Below are positions 8,119 through 17,263 of a stretch of 64,000 bases of DNA, piece after piece. A model generated the notes under the pieces. It did no database searches. It saw nothing but the letters and a program-made list of their open reading frames with translations, and was not told the DNA's origin. The stretch spans positions 682,001 to 746,000 of the forward strand of contig NZ_CP150241.1 of assembly GCF_037975235.1 (NCBI RefSeq). Direction: 5' to 3'. How positions within the stretch are numbered: the stretch's first letter is position 1; each line of letters opens with the position of its first letter. This stretch comes from Paenibacillus sp. FSL R5-0341. Its GTDB lineage: Bacteria > Bacillota > Bacilli > Paenibacillales > Paenibacillaceae. Both the position numbers and the translations under genes were made by a program.

Positions 8119-8225
8119 ACTTTCAGGAAATCCGGTCTGTGTCAGGTTTGCAACGTGTGCGTTGAACATCATGGAGTGACACGGATTATCAGGCTTTTTA
8201 GAATGCATACAGAGGTGTCTAAGAG

Positions 8226-8489
8226 ATGGATATTGTAATACCGATTATTACATTGGTTGTTGGTCTGGTCGGGGGATTTTTCATCGGGGTGTTCTACTTG
8301 CGTAAACAACTTGAGAAAATGCAAAGCAATCCGGACATGCTTCAGAAAATGGCGAAGCAAATGGGCTACAACCTGAATGGCAAGCAAATGCAGCGTGCCC
8401 AGCAGATGATGAAGAACCAGCAGCCAGGAGCGAAAATGCCTCAGCCGCAACAACATCCTGCGCGTAAAAGTTCGGGCCGCCGAAAATAA
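8226..8489 (+). CDS. YneF family (UPF0154) small membrane protein
   Basis: An 87-residue protein with one N-terminal membrane helix (about residues 3-24, IVIPIITLVVGLVGGFFIGVF) and a basic, Met/Gln-rich cytosolic tail. The core LRKQLEKMQSNPDMLQKMAKQMG matches the layout of Bacillus YneF: helix, charged turn, then a 'NP-x-M...MMxQMG' segment. Function is unknown; members are usually constitutive single-pass proteins. It is longer than Bacillus YneF (72) because of a Gln/Pro/Lys-rich C-terminal tail. ATG at 8226 follows AGAGGTGTCTAAGAG. It has its own promoter at 8090-8118 and is followed by folE. Confidence 0.8.
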   Translation: MDIVIPIITLVVGLVGGFFIGVFYLRKQLEKMQSNPDMLQKMAKQMGYNLNGKQMQRAQQMMKNQQPGAKMPQPQQHPARKSSGRRK

Positions 8490-8546
8490 TAGCAGTGAAG
8501 TGAATAACTGCTTACCTTATTGTGGTTCGAAAGGAGGCGTTCGGCA

Positions 8547-9140
8547 GTGGCTGGCGTTAAAGATTATATGAATTCAAAAGTATCCGACAATCGGGAGAAG
8601 ATCGAGTATCATGTAGAGCAGATCCTGAAGTTGATCGGAGAAGATAGTACACGTGAAGGGCTGCTTGAAACGCCTGCACGTGTGACCCGAATGTATGAAG
8701 AGATTTTTGGCGGATATGAAGTAGACCCGCGCGATGTGCTCGGTGTCACGTTTGACGAGAATCATGAAGAACTGGTTATCGTTAAGGATATTGTCTACTA
8801 CAGTCAATGTGAGCACCATATGGCGCCGTTCTTCGGCAAGGTGCACATTGGCTACGTACCAAGCGGCAAGATCGTCGGTCTGAGCAAAATGGCTCGTCTG
8901 GTCGAAGCGGTAACACGTCGCCTGCAGGTTCAGGAACGTATTACTTCACAGATCGCTGACATTCTGACAGAGGCCGTTGAGCCTCACGGGGTTATGGTCG
9001 TCGTGGAAGGCGAGCACTTGTGCATGTGTTCCCGCGGCGTGAAGAAACCGGGAAGCAAGACGGTAACGTCTGCTGTACGTGGTTCTTTCCGTGAGAATCC
9101 GGCACAACGTGCCGAGTTCTTGTCTTTGGTGAAAGATTAA
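8547..9140 (+). CDS. folE: GTP cyclohydrolase I
   Basis: Converts GTP to 7,8-dihydroneopterin triphosphate, the first step of folate (and possibly queuosine-type deazapurine) synthesis. The 197-residue protein is a standard type-I enzyme. Zinc ligands C88 and H91 lie in YYSQCEHHMAPFFG and C159 in GEHLCMCSRG, with the GTP-binding TRMYEEIFGGY and the KPGSKTVTSAVRG segment. The GTG at 8547 is chosen because AAAGGAGG ends 10 nt upstream; an in-frame TTG at 8520 would include that ribosome binding site in the coding region. It is followed by its own terminator. Confidence 0.96.
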   Translation: MAGVKDYMNSKVSDNREKIEYHVEQILKLIGEDSTREGLLETPARVTRMYEEIFGGYEVDPRDVLGVTFDENHEELVIVKDIVYYSQCEHHMAPFFGKVHIGYVPSGKIVGLSKMARLVEAVTRRLQVQERITSQIADILTEAVEPHGVMVVVEGEHLCMCSRGVKKPGSKTVTSAVRGSFRENPAQRAEFLSLVKD

Positions 9141-9229
9141 AATCAGGTATGTCTACTCGTTGGACAAGCCAGATGAGCAGGTTCCTTTGGTTTGGGAAGC
9201 AGCAGTTACTGAGCCATTGGATGTGATAT

Positions 9230-9268
9230 AAATAAGCCGTGTTCCCTGGGGAACCGGCTTATTTATAT
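9230..9268 (+). terminator. folE terminator
   Basis: AATAAGCCG and GTTCCC pair with GGAAC and CGGCTTATT around a short loop, giving a strong stem followed by a T-rich tail. Confidence 0.85.
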
Positions 9269-9333
9269 ATGGCGTTGTCATTCCTATATATACTGAATAC
9301 ATACGAATTCGTTAAGCCGGAGGTAATGGAACG

Positions 9334-10188
9334 ATGAGTGTACCTTCCCAATCAGATCAACCGGTTCAGCCGGAAAAGGGACCACAAGCAGATCAACATG
9401 CTACATTGCGTCTGCAAATCTGGGAGACACCGCTCATGCGACAAGGCAGCAGTGTGCTTGAAGCTTTCGCATGGGAGGAAGTCATGTGCCGGCGGGTTGG
9501 AGCAGGGCATCTGCCTGTTGCACATATATGGAGACACCCAGATGCCTTTGTAGCGGGTCTGCGCGACCGCAGGTTGCCACAGGCTGTAGAAGCGATGGAA
9601 CAGATCAGAAGCCAAGGTACAGCGGTCTGTGTTCGTCCTTCTGGTGGAGCGGCCGTACCCCTGAATCCAGGGGTGGTCAATGTGTCGCTGATCCTGCCTA
9701 ATCCAGGACATGCCATCAATATTCATGATGATTTCCGGGAGATGGCTTCAATTATTGCCGAGTCGCTAACGCCGTGGTCGAATCAGGCGCAGACAGGCGA
9801 AGTTCAGGGTGCATTTTGCCCGGGGGATTATGATGTCAGTGTAGGTGGCCTAAAATTCTGTGGTATTGCCCAGCGCAGGCAGGCCAAGGCGTATATCATT
9901 ACTGCTTTTATCATCGTGGAAGGTCTGGGAGATCAATTGGCAGCAGATGTGCGTCGATTTTATCAGCATGCGGCAGGTGGGGCGAGTGAAGGATATCCCG
10001 ATGTTCAGCCTGGCACGATGGCAAGTCTGAAAGAGTTGGCAGGTGTACCTTCTGCTGCGGCATATACTGCGGCTTTGGTTCGAACACTGCGCGATCGCTA
10101 TCCGCAGGCGGAGACCAGCAGGGTGCTTAGTGTTGGATCTGAAGAAGTACGCCTGACAGCTGAGCAGATGAAGCTGCGCTACGATTAG
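9334..10188 (+). CDS. lipL: Octanoyl-[GcvH]:protein N-octanoyltransferase LipL
   Basis: Moves octanoyl groups from GcvH to the lipoyl domains of 2-oxoacid dehydrogenase complexes through an acyl-enzyme intermediate. The 284-residue protein has the BPL/LplA-like catalytic fold. RPSGGAAVPL (101-110) corresponds to the RRxTGGxxV-type ligand-binding strand. The LipL-specific GAFCPGDYDVSVGGLKFCG carries the nucleophile Cys162 and Lys174. Size and cysteine placement fit Bacillus LipL better than LplA or LipM. ATG at 9334 follows CGGAGGT with 9 nt spacing. It lies between the folE terminator and a small gene 70 bp downstream. A lipoate ligase of the same fold is the main alternative. Confidence 0.85.
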   Translation: MSVPSQSDQPVQPEKGPQADQHATLRLQIWETPLMRQGSSVLEAFAWEEVMCRRVGAGHLPVAHIWRHPDAFVAGLRDRRLPQAVEAMEQIRSQGTAVCVRPSGGAAVPLNPGVVNVSLILPNPGHAINIHDDFREMASIIAESLTPWSNQAQTGEVQGAFCPGDYDVSVGGLKFCGIAQRRQAKAYIITAFIIVEGLGDQLAADVRRFYQHAAGGASEGYPDVQPGTMASLKELAGVPSAAAYTAALVRTLRDRYPQAETSRVLSVGSEEVRLTAEQMKLRYD

Positions 10189-10258
10189 CATTTTTTACTA
10201 GGGCTTGGAATTGGTTAATAGAGATGATATGATGTGATTTCGGAAGGAGAGTGTTAGG

Positions 10259-10483
10259 ATGGACACATTGAGATATACGTATTTATATGAGGTTGTATCA
10301 ACAGGCGAAAAATCCGAGTTCAGCCAAATGGCAACAAGCAAGGAAGAGGCTGCTACACTGATCGTTGCACGTATAGCTGATCTGGAGTTTACAGATGAGT
10401 CTGATATCAAGCTGGGCGATCTGATCTCCATTAGCAAACAGGTTGGCGACAACTATGTGGCGTGCGAGGGCTGTGCTTCTTAA
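10259..10483 (+). CDS. Small acidic protein of unknown function
   Basis: A 74-residue protein beginning MDTLRYTYLYEVVSTGE and ending YVACEGCAS, with a terminal CxxC pair. There is no membrane segment. Predicted beta strands at both ends flank an alpha-helical Ala/Glu-rich middle. The start is well supported by GGAAGGAGAG, 9 nt upstream of the ATG. It lies 70 bp after lipL and is followed by a clear terminator, so it may form the end of that unit. I do not recognise the family; the CxxC could bind metal or be redox-active, but that is speculation. Confidence 0.75.
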   Translation: MDTLRYTYLYEVVSTGEKSEFSQMATSKEEAATLIVARIADLEFTDESDIKLGDLISISKQVGDNYVACEGCAS

Positions 10484-10518
10484 GTGAGCATTTAGAAATA
10501 GGAAGTCTCTCAAAATAC

Positions 10519-10553
10519 AAGCAAGTCTCTTATTACAGGAGGCTTGCTTTTTT
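10519..10553 (+). terminator. Terminator after 74-residue gene
   Basis: AAGCAAGTCTC pairs with GGAGGCTTGCTT around an 8-nt loop, followed by six T. Confidence 0.85.
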
Positions 10554-10684
10554 GTATACAAATTTTGTAAGGGGATGCGAAAAATAGCCTTTTTACATGG
10601 AAAATGTCGAGTAATGTTCAGAATCGGTTCAGAGCTGACAGTTATAATCCTCTTCATAAACAGAAAGAGAAGGGACAGATTATA

Positions 10685-13600
10685 ATGCAGCAGCAAGGTT
10701 ACAAGAAAAACACTATTTTCAGGAGATCAAATATGATATTACTGGCCTTCTTATTTGTCTGGGCCACCTTGCCCGGATTATTTGGACAGGCTGGGGTTAA
10801 GGCGAGTAGCTGTTTTGAAAATACAGAGATAGATGGGGCAGGTCAGCTATGGAATTTAATATCTACTCCCCAGGAATTGGACTGTGTGCGGCAAGATTTG
10901 AGTGGGAATTTCAAATTAACTAATAATATTTCGAAAGAAGACATGGAAAGCTTTTTGATGGATTCTAGCACACACACGATTCGCTCTTGGGAGCCTATTG
11001 AAGGGGCAGATGATGAACCTTTTACAGGGAGATTTGATGGAAACGGTCATAGTATAGAGGGTTTGACGACGCAGATACCAGATATGGAATATGTGGGTCT
11101 CTTCGCCAGACTGAAAAATGCAAACATCAGTAATTTGAAAATCGTTAATGCGAATATTGTTGGTAATGAATCTGTAGGTGTACTTGCGGGAAGATCCGAT
11201 AATTCAATGATAGATAAGGTCCATGTAACCGGGCTGGTCAGTGGTTATTATCGGTCAGGAGGATTAGTAGGCTATTCTACTGGAAGTCTCATTAGTGGTA
11301 GCAGCGCAACGGTGGATGTATCTGGCCTTGAGAGTGCTAATGGAACGTTTGGAGGATTAATAGCTAGAAGTAAAAATGATATCATCGTCGGAAACCGGGC
11401 TTATGGAAATGTATTGGTCCAAGAAAACGCCGATTCCGCTGGTGGATTAATTGGAAAAGCGGAGAACAGTAGCATCGCACGTAATTACGCGTTGGGCAAT
11501 GTGGAGGGGAATTATGAGGTCGGGGGCCTCATTGGCGAATTAGAATATGAAAAGCCAATGAGTATTGTTAATAACTACGCTGTCGGAAAAGTTATATCCA
11601 AAGGTAATGGTACAAATGGAGACTTTAGTGCCGAGAAAATTGGGGGTTTGTTTGGCGCACTGGATTTAAACTTTGATGAGCCTAATGAAATCCTTGAAAT
11701 TCATAGTAATTACTATGGAGGCTCTCTTGAAATCATAGACGACAGTACGGATGGACTTAGTATTGATTCAGGCAGTGTGGGTGCTTTTCTGGGTGAAAAG
11801 GGTATTACTAACGATCATGTGGAGTTTTTAAACAACTATTTTGTATCGGTTAATGATCCAGCATTTGAGCTTGACCAATCTAACTATGCTACAGGAAAAA
11901 CTCCAGCTGAAATGCAACTTATGGATACTTTTAAAGAATGGGACTTCAATATTATTTGGGATTTCCAACTAGGAGTAAACAACGATTTCCCTGTATTACG
12001 GCCATATCCTGGTAACCAAACACCAGCACCAGCTTTTGAACCGGGTTATCCAATGTTGAGTACAGTTACGCCGTCAATGACCAAAATAGTCGTGAAGCTT
12101 AATAAGGCTGGAAGAGTATATTTTGACAATCAGCCTCTGGATGAATTATCCGACCAGACAAGTGAAACCACGAAGTTAAATGCAATAAGTCAACAAGCTT
12201 ATGTTGATGTGCAAGCAAATGAAGAAAAAGCATATCTCATTAAAGATTTGAGTCCTGGTACTGATTATAGTATTTTTATTACTGCTGAGGACACACAGAG
12301 TAAATTAGTAGACTATCCAGAAAAAAGGAATTACAAAACTCATAAAGCTTCACCAATCATTCCGCATAATGTCATCGCAACGGCAGATGATGGTCAAGCG
12401 ATGTTAACATGGACATTTGAACAGGGTGCTATCTACGAGTTATATCTCTATGAAGGAAGCGAAGCACCAGAAGATCCAGAGGATTGGGTCGCGGTAGGGA
12501 ACTATCATAATCAGTTTGTTACAGGGCTGACGAACGGTATATCTTATGTCTTTGCTGTCAAAGCATATTATATCGAGGATGGTAGTGTATCCGAATTCAT
12601 CCCATCCAATGTGGTTACACCACAAGCAGCTGGGACGCCAGTGCTACCTGATGCACCTGAAACTATTGTTGCACAAGCTGGAGATGGAAAAGCTACTGTT
12701 TATTGGGCTGGAGTAATCAATGTAAATCAATTTGTACTCTATAAATATCAAGGAACCCAAGCACCCCAAGATAAGCATGATTGGATCAAGGTGAAAAGTG
12801 GTATTGAAGCCGCATCGTATACCGTTGATGATTTAACGAATGGCCTTCCTTATGTATTTGCAATAAGATCATCGAATGAGAATGGGCTATCCGACTATAA
12901 GGTGTCCGGTCCTGTAACACCTAAAGGATCAGGAAATGAAGGTGGCGGAACACCTACACCAGGACCAACACCGAATCCGACACCAACGCCTTCTCCATCA
13001 ACATCAGCACCTTCAGTAACTCCGGCACCGCAAAAGGAAGTTATTAAGGTGAACGTAGAGAATGGAGATCAAGCTGCTACCGTTGCATCATTGGAAATCA
13101 GTCGTACTCGGGGAACGGATGGTACAGTAAAAGACGAACTTCAGCTCAGCCAAAGTAAAGCACAGTCAATCATTGATCAGTTGAAGCAGACGGGTTCCAG
13201 TACAGCAGTTATTCTTATTCCGGATGTGAAGGACGAAGTAACGCAATGGGATCTGACTCTCTCTTCAGGATCGTCTGCGCTGTTGGCTGAGCAAGGTGTG
13301 AACCTGGTTATTTCTAACCCTAACGTTCGTATCACGATTCCAGCCAGCTCTTTAAAAGATCGTACAGACGATATCTACTTCCGCCTCGTACCCGTCAAAA
13401 AAGAGGCTGAACGTGCAGATATTCAAACGAGAGCACAATCTAATGAGTCGATTTTACAATTCGCAGGTACAAAGGATATCCAGATTCTCGGCCGTCCAAT
13501 GACTATCGAAACCAATTTGCAGAGTCGTCCTGTAACGCTCGTATTGCCGGTTATAGCTAACCAGCTTGCAGGTGTGAATTCTGAAGAGCTGGGTGTGTAT

Positions 13601-14305
13601 ATTGAGCACAGTGACGGGACCAAGGAGCTTGTACACGGCAAACTGGTCACACTGAATAGTGATAATCAACAAGGAGTGGAGATTGAAGTAGACCATTTCA
13701 GTACGTTCTCCATTGTGAAAGTGAAAGACTGGACAGACAACACCTTGAAAGCACAGCCTTATATTCAAGGGTATGCTGATGGCAGTTTCAGACCCGAACG
13801 CTCCGTAACTCGTGCGGAGATGGCTACGCTGATTACTCGTGTTCTGGGCACGTCAACAACGGAAGGGAATCACACGTTTAAAGATGTGAAACCTACTCAC
13901 TGGGCAGAATTGGCCATTGCGGCTGCTGCCCAATCCGGTTACGTTAAAGGCTACACGGATGGCAGCTTTAAGCCAGATCAAGCAATGACTCGTGCCGAAT
14001 TAGCCAGCGTGTTACAGCACTTGTTAAACACTGAACAGACAGCTGATGAAGCGAATACATTTAATGATGTGAACGATCATTGGGCTCAGCAAGCGATAGC
14101 TCGATTGAACGCGGCAGGAGTAGTTACAGGGTATGCTGATGGTACCTTCCGTCCAAGTCAGCCTGTAACTCGCGCTGAAGCCGTCACGATGCTCAACAAA
14201 CTGATCGGTCTTGATCCTGCAACGAATGCAGTAAGACAGTGGTCGGATGTGCCTAATACACATTGGGCTTATAAAGCAATTGAAGCGGCATCGATTAGTC
14301 AGTAA
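10685..14305 (+). CDS. SLH-anchored surface protein with GLUG and fibronectin-III-like repeats
   Basis: A 1206-residue exported protein, likely held on the wall by SLH domains binding pyruvylated secondary polymer. A signal peptide occupies residues 1 to about 42 (cleavage near VKA-SS). Next comes a beta-helical region to about residue 330 with GLUG repeats (GGLVGYSTGS, GGLIARSKND, GGLIGKAENS, GGLIGELEYE). Two or more fibronectin-III-like modules span about 440-750. A Pro/Thr-rich linker lies at about 752-785, then a beta domain to about 1015 and three SLH domains (QGYADGSFRPERSVTRAEMA, KGYTDGSFKPDQAMTRAELA, TGYADGTFRPSQPVTRAEAV) to the end. The ATG at 10685 is chosen for its ribosome binding site (GAAGGGA) and signal peptide. 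The first two thirds look AT-richer than the SLH part. Confidence 0.9.
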   Translation: MQQQGYKKNTIFRRSNMILLAFLFVWATLPGLFGQAGVKASSCFENTEIDGAGQLWNLISTPQELDCVRQDLSGNFKLTNNISKEDMESFLMDSSTHTIRSWEPIEGADDEPFTGRFDGNGHSIEGLTTQIPDMEYVGLFARLKNANISNLKIVNANIVGNESVGVLAGRSDNSMIDKVHVTGLVSGYYRSGGLVGYSTGSLISGSSATVDVSGLESANGTFGGLIARSKNDIIVGNRAYGNVLVQENADSAGGLIGKAENSSIARNYALGNVEGNYEVGGLIGELEYEKPMSIVNNYAVGKVISKGNGTNGDFSAEKIGGLFGALDLNFDEPNEILEIHSNYYGGSLEIIDDSTDGLSIDSGSVGAFLGEKGITNDHVEFLNNYFVSVNDPAFELDQSNYATGKTPAEMQLMDTFKEWDFNIIWDFQLGVNNDFPVLRPYPGNQTPAPAFEPGYPMLSTVTPSMTKIVVKLNKAGRVYFDNQPLDELSDQTSETTKLNAISQQAYVDVQANEEKAYLIKDLSPGTDYSIFITAEDTQSKLVDYPEKRNYKTHKASPIIPHNVIATADDGQAMLTWTFEQGAIYELYLYEGSEAPEDPEDWVAVGNYHNQFVTGLTNGISYVFAVKAYYIEDGSVSEFIPSNVVTPQAAGTPVLPDAPETIVAQAGDGKATVYWAGVINVNQFVLYKYQGTQAPQDKHDWIKVKSGIEAASYTVDDLTNGLPYVFAIRSSNENGLSDYKVSGPVTPKGSGNEGGGTPTPGPTPNPTPTPSPSTSAPSVTPAPQKEVIKVNVENGDQAATVASLEISRTRGTDGTVKDELQLSQSKAQSIIDQLKQTGSSTAVILIPDVKDEVTQWDLTLSSGSSALLAEQGVNLVISNPNVRITIPASSLKDRTDDIYFRLVPVKKEAERADIQTRAQSNESILQFAGTKDIQILGRPMTIETNLQSRPVTLVLPVIANQLAGVNSEELGVYIEHSDGTKELVHGKLVTLNSDNQQGVEIEVDHFSTFSIVKVKDWTDNTLKAQPYIQGYADGSFRPERSVTRAEMATLITRVLGTSTTEGNHTFKDVKPTHWAELAIAAAAQSGYVKGYTDGSFKPDQAMTRAELASVLQHLLNTEQTADEANTFNDVNDHWAQQAIARLNAAGVVTGYADGTFRPSQPVTRAEAVTMLNKLIGLDPATNAVRQWSDVPNTHWAYKAIEAASISQ

Positions 14306-14328
14306 TACTGATATACTAGTATCAACCC

Positions 14329-14373
14329 AAAAGAGATATCATTCAGTCATTCGGCTGGAGATATCTCTTTTTT
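14329..14373. terminator. Bidirectional terminator, SLH protein / sodF
   Basis: AAAGAGATATC pairs with GATATCTCTTT across a loop, with T-rich and A-rich flanks serving the convergent genes. Confidence 0.8.
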
Positions 14374-14393
14374 CTATCCATCTAACCCAAAGC

Positions 14394-15674
14394 TTAATAA
14401 GGCGGCCACAATAGCTTGCGTGCCGTTTCGTACCGCTCGGCTACAGCCGGCCAGTAGACCACATTCCACCAGTCTTCAATATACTTTTTGCGCTCGTTCT
14501 GATGCTTCAGATAGTAGGCGTGTTCCCACACATCCAGTGGCAGGAGAGGAACGATGTCGGACTGGGACAGGTTCTGGTGTTTTTCCGCCTGCAAAATCTC
14601 CAAACGGTGTGCTCTCGGGCTCCAGACCAGCATCGCCCAGCCACTGCCTTCCACTTTGTTTGCGGCTTCCGTGAATTGATTCTTAAACGCTTCATAACTT
14701 CCGAAATCGCGCTTAATCTGCTCTGCGAGCATGCCAGAAGGTTTGCCGCCGCCAGCAGGGTTCATAATCGTCCAGAAGATCGTGTGCAGGTAGTGGCCTG
14801 CCCCGTTAAAGGCGAGTTCACGTTCCCAGTGCTTGATGAGTTCAAAGTTATTCTTTTTTCGCGATTCCGCCAGTTTTTTCTCTGCTATATTTAGTCCGTC
14901 CACATAAGATTGATGGTGTTTGTCATGATGGATACGCATCGTCAGCTCATCAATATGTGGCTCCAGCGCATTGTACGCATAGGGAAGGGGAGGAAGTGTG
15001 TGTCCTCCAATGGGTACCGGCTTTTCTTTGACCTGAGGTGAGGTAGAGACAGGCTGGCTCGCAGCACTTCCGCTGGGGGAAGGCTGAAGTGCTGCGGATT
15101 GGATCTGTGCTGAAGCAACAGGTGCATTTTCATTTCCCTCTGGGGAAGCTGGAGCTTCTGAAGCTTGGCGATGGATGCTTCCTGACCCTGAGGCATGCAA
15201 CGCATTTTCCAGCAAAAGTGATGGCTCGGAATCCGTTTCTCGCAAGATGCCAGGTTGACCGAGCGTATCCAATACACCCAGAAAGTACTCCGATTCGCGA
15301 ATAAAATGCAGAATGAGTACTTTGGCAAGCGGAACAGCTTGCACAGCAGTACTTTGCTCCAGAAGAACATACAGCTGCTTGATGAACTCCCTGGATTGCT
15401 GACGAGCTGCCGCCACAAGTTGATCGATACAACGAATGATGTAAGGAGCAGGTGGATGAGTTGCGGGCAATAGTTGTTTTAAAATCTGATTCGCTACTCG
15501 CTCGCTGTTTGCAAAGATAGCCTCCCATTCCTCCAATACCTTGACGTATGCGGGCTCCAGATCAGGAACCAGTGCACGAATAACGAGCGTATGTTCCTTC
15601 TCCTGCTCCTTCCAGAAACGAATTTCCTCCAATATCCGCAGAGGCAGCAGGTGACCATATTCATACCAGTTCAT
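14394..15674 (-). CDS. sodF: DUF2935-like domain fused to SodF-type Fe/Mn superoxide dismutase
   Basis: A 426-residue protein. Residues 1 to about 140 are helical and resemble DUF2935 (WYEYGHLLPLRILEEIRFWK, FIRESEYFLGVLD), a four-helix fold seen in possible metal-binding proteins. A Ser/Pro/Gln-rich linker follows (about 150-220). The C-terminal ~200 residues are Fe/Mn SOD, closest in wording to Bacillus SodF: LPYAYNALEPHIDELTMRIH, AGHYLHTIFWTIMNPAGGG and [20 protein letters not shown]. All four metal ligands appear present. ATG at 15674 follows GGAGGAGGT. Whether it is an active dismutase is unproven; Bacillus SodF is poorly characterised. It is convergent with the SLH gene and monocistronic. 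Confidence 0.85.
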   Translation of the reverse strand: MNWYEYGHLLPLRILEEIRFWKEQEKEHTLVIRALVPDLEPAYVKVLEEWEAIFANSERVANQILKQLLPATHPPAPYIIRCIDQLVAAARQQSREFIKQLYVLLEQSTAVQAVPLAKVLILHFIRESEYFLGVLDTLGQPGILRETDSEPSLLLENALHASGSGSIHRQASEAPASPEGNENAPVASAQIQSAALQPSPSGSAASQPVSTSPQVKEKPVPIGGHTLPPLPYAYNALEPHIDELTMRIHHDKHHQSYVDGLNIAEKKLAESRKKNNFELIKHWERELAFNGAGHYLHTIFWTIMNPAGGGKPSGMLAEQIKRDFGSYEAFKNQFTEAANKVEGSGWAMLVWSPRAHRLEILQAEKHQNLSQSDIVPLLPLDVWEHAYYLKHQNERKKYIEDWWNVVYWPAVAERYETARKLLWPPY

Positions 15675-15818
15675 ATACGCGAGACCTCCTCCAGATGAAA
15701 TTCAAAAATGCAAAATAGTTCATACAGGTAACCTAATCCGACCAATGATCTATGCGTTCAGACCGTCTGTTCATGCGTCACAAGAGTATATTCCGCGAGC
15801 CTGTTGTCCTATGAGTGC

Positions 15819-15845
15819 AAAAAAAAAGAGCCCCTGAGGGCTCTG
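15819..15845 (-). terminator. Terminator of membrane hydrolase gene
   Basis: On the minus strand AGAGCCC-TCAG-GGGCTCT is followed by nine T, a textbook intrinsic terminator just past the stop at 15879. Confidence 0.9.
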
Positions 15846-15878
15846 GAATGAACGAAAAGTTCGAGGATTGAAATTTGG

Positions 15879-16904
15879 TTATTGTCCACTATTCGTGTTT
15901 TGCACATCGTCACTGCTTGTCTTCGTTACATGACTCAGGAAAGTTGAGACACGGCGCAGGTATTCTTTCGGATGCTCCCGGAAAATAAGTTCATGATGCG
16001 CGTCCTGGACAATCCATACATCCGAATACGGATTAGTCTGGTTGGCGGCGAGTTGCTCTGCAATCGGGTATGGAGCCTTCTCGTCTTCCGTACCATGAAT
16101 GAAGAAGATCGGGAACGGATAGTCCTCTTTTTTCACTTCCTGATAAGGGATCTGTTGCAATCCGGTACCATTCAGAACAGGGAACAACAGCTTCATGATC
16201 TCCAGTGTAGGCTGACGCGGGAGATCGATCTGGTTGTGAATGTTGTGATACAGCGTATCTGGCTCCAGCAGGAACGCACTGTCCAGAATCATCGCATCGA
16301 CTTCCTGCGTAATCAGTCCGGTTTGTAGCGCCGTACCGGCACCCATGGAGAAGCCCCAGACAACCAGTTCCTGTGCACCGCGCTGCTTGGCAAACTGGAT
16401 CGCGCCCAGCAATTGCTGTGACTCAGCTTTGCCACCGGTGGCTACAGCTTTGTTCACCTGGGAGGCGAAGCCATAATCGAACATGACGACGTTGAACCCA
16501 AGTTGATGGGCATAGTGTGCCAGGTCATACATGGGTACCCATGTTTCTTCACGATTGGCACCATAGCCGTGACTGAAAATAATCGTTTTGCTTGCGGCAT
16601 TGTCAGCAGGAATATACCATCCCTGCATCGTCCGGCTGCCATCTGCTGCCGGGAACGTGATGTCTTCGTACTTCATATTCTTGGCCTGCATCGGATTGGA
16701 GAAGACCGGCGCTACTGTTGGATTGGATAATACCCATGCGATATAACCATGCAGTGCAATAAAACAAAACAGTAGAAAAAATACAACGGAGAGCAGCAAC
16801 GCTACGATAATATGTTTGAACCGAATCAGCCTCGGTGATAGCGAAGAGGGCAGATCGGACACTTTTGTTTGCAGCGGGGCTTCGCTCTGGGATGTTGGAT
16901 ACAT
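15879..16904 (-). CDS. Membrane-anchored alpha/beta hydrolase
   Basis: A 341-residue protein with one N-terminal membrane helix at about residues 31-55, followed by an alpha/beta hydrolase domain probably facing outward. The oxyanion strand is IIFSHGYGANREETW. The nucleophile elbow is WGFSMGAGTAL (Ser in GFSMG), the acid region FFIHGTEDEKAPY and the His in VQDAHHELIF. The layout resembles the YqkD/serine aminopeptidase S33-like hydrolases of Bacilli. The substrate is unknown; an esterase or peptidase is plausible. ATG at 16904 follows AAAGGAGGGGC. It has its own terminator and is divergent from the IclR-type gene. Confidence 0.85.
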   Translation of the reverse strand: MYPTSQSEAPLQTKVSDLPSSLSPRLIRFKHIIVALLLSVVFFLLFCFIALHGYIAWVLSNPTVAPVFSNPMQAKNMKYEDITFPAADGSRTMQGWYIPADNAASKTIIFSHGYGANREETWVPMYDLAHYAHQLGFNVVMFDYGFASQVNKAVATGGKAESQQLLGAIQFAKQRGAQELVVWGFSMGAGTALQTGLITQEVDAMILDSAFLLEPDTLYHNIHNQIDLPRQPTLEIMKLLFPVLNGTGLQQIPYQEVKKEDYPFPIFFIHGTEDEKAPYPIAEQLAANQTNPYSDVWIVQDAHHELIFREHPKEYLRRVSTFLSHVTKTSSDDVQNTNSGQ

Positions 16905-17186
16905 GAATGCCCCTCCTTTGAAGTTCAGTTGAAGATAACAACGACATGAAAAGAGAATTGCGTCTATTTCAGAGCCTGCTTCAGAGCGATATCTTAATGT
17001 AATATATCTTTATCGTATGTTCCAATATAGTCAAAGTCAATTGATTGAGGGCATTTGTTACGCAATTGTTATATAGTTCTTAAGATATATGGGTAACATT
17101 ACCTTAGTGTGCAAATTACAGGGGATTAAGTCTTATAAAAAGGAAAATTTTACACTTTCTCCTATTCTGAATTTGGCTCTTTTTGG
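16905..17186. other. Intergenic, hydrolase / iclR divergent region
   Basis: AT-rich sequence with no plausible reading frame. It must contain the leftward promoter of the hydrolase gene, but I could not choose one. The iclR promoter and two palindromes follow immediately (17187-17244). Confidence 0.5.
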
Positions 17187-17215
17187 TTTACAGATGAGAC
17201 CGTTTCTCATATAAT
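17187..17215 (+). promoter_or_regulatory. iclR promoter with operator-like palindrome in the spacer
   Basis: TTTACA (17187-17192) and TATAAT (17210-17215) are 17 nt apart, a near-consensus promoter. Its spacer contains the inverted repeat ATGAGA-CCGTT-TCTCAT (17194-17210), placed where a bound repressor would block RNA polymerase. Confidence 0.75.
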
Positions 17216-17227
17216 TTATGTAACCAA

Positions 17228-17244
17228 GTTTCATGTGATGAAAC
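17228..17244 (+). promoter_or_regulatory. Palindrome GTTTCAT-GTG-ATGAAAC
   Basis: A perfect 7-bp inverted repeat with 3-nt centre, between the -10 box and the ribosome binding site of the IclR-type gene. It is probably an operator. A 14-of-17 identical palindrome lies in the acnA leader (31676-31692). Confidence 0.55.
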
Positions 17245-17263
17245 ATGAGGAGGGCATTATGCC

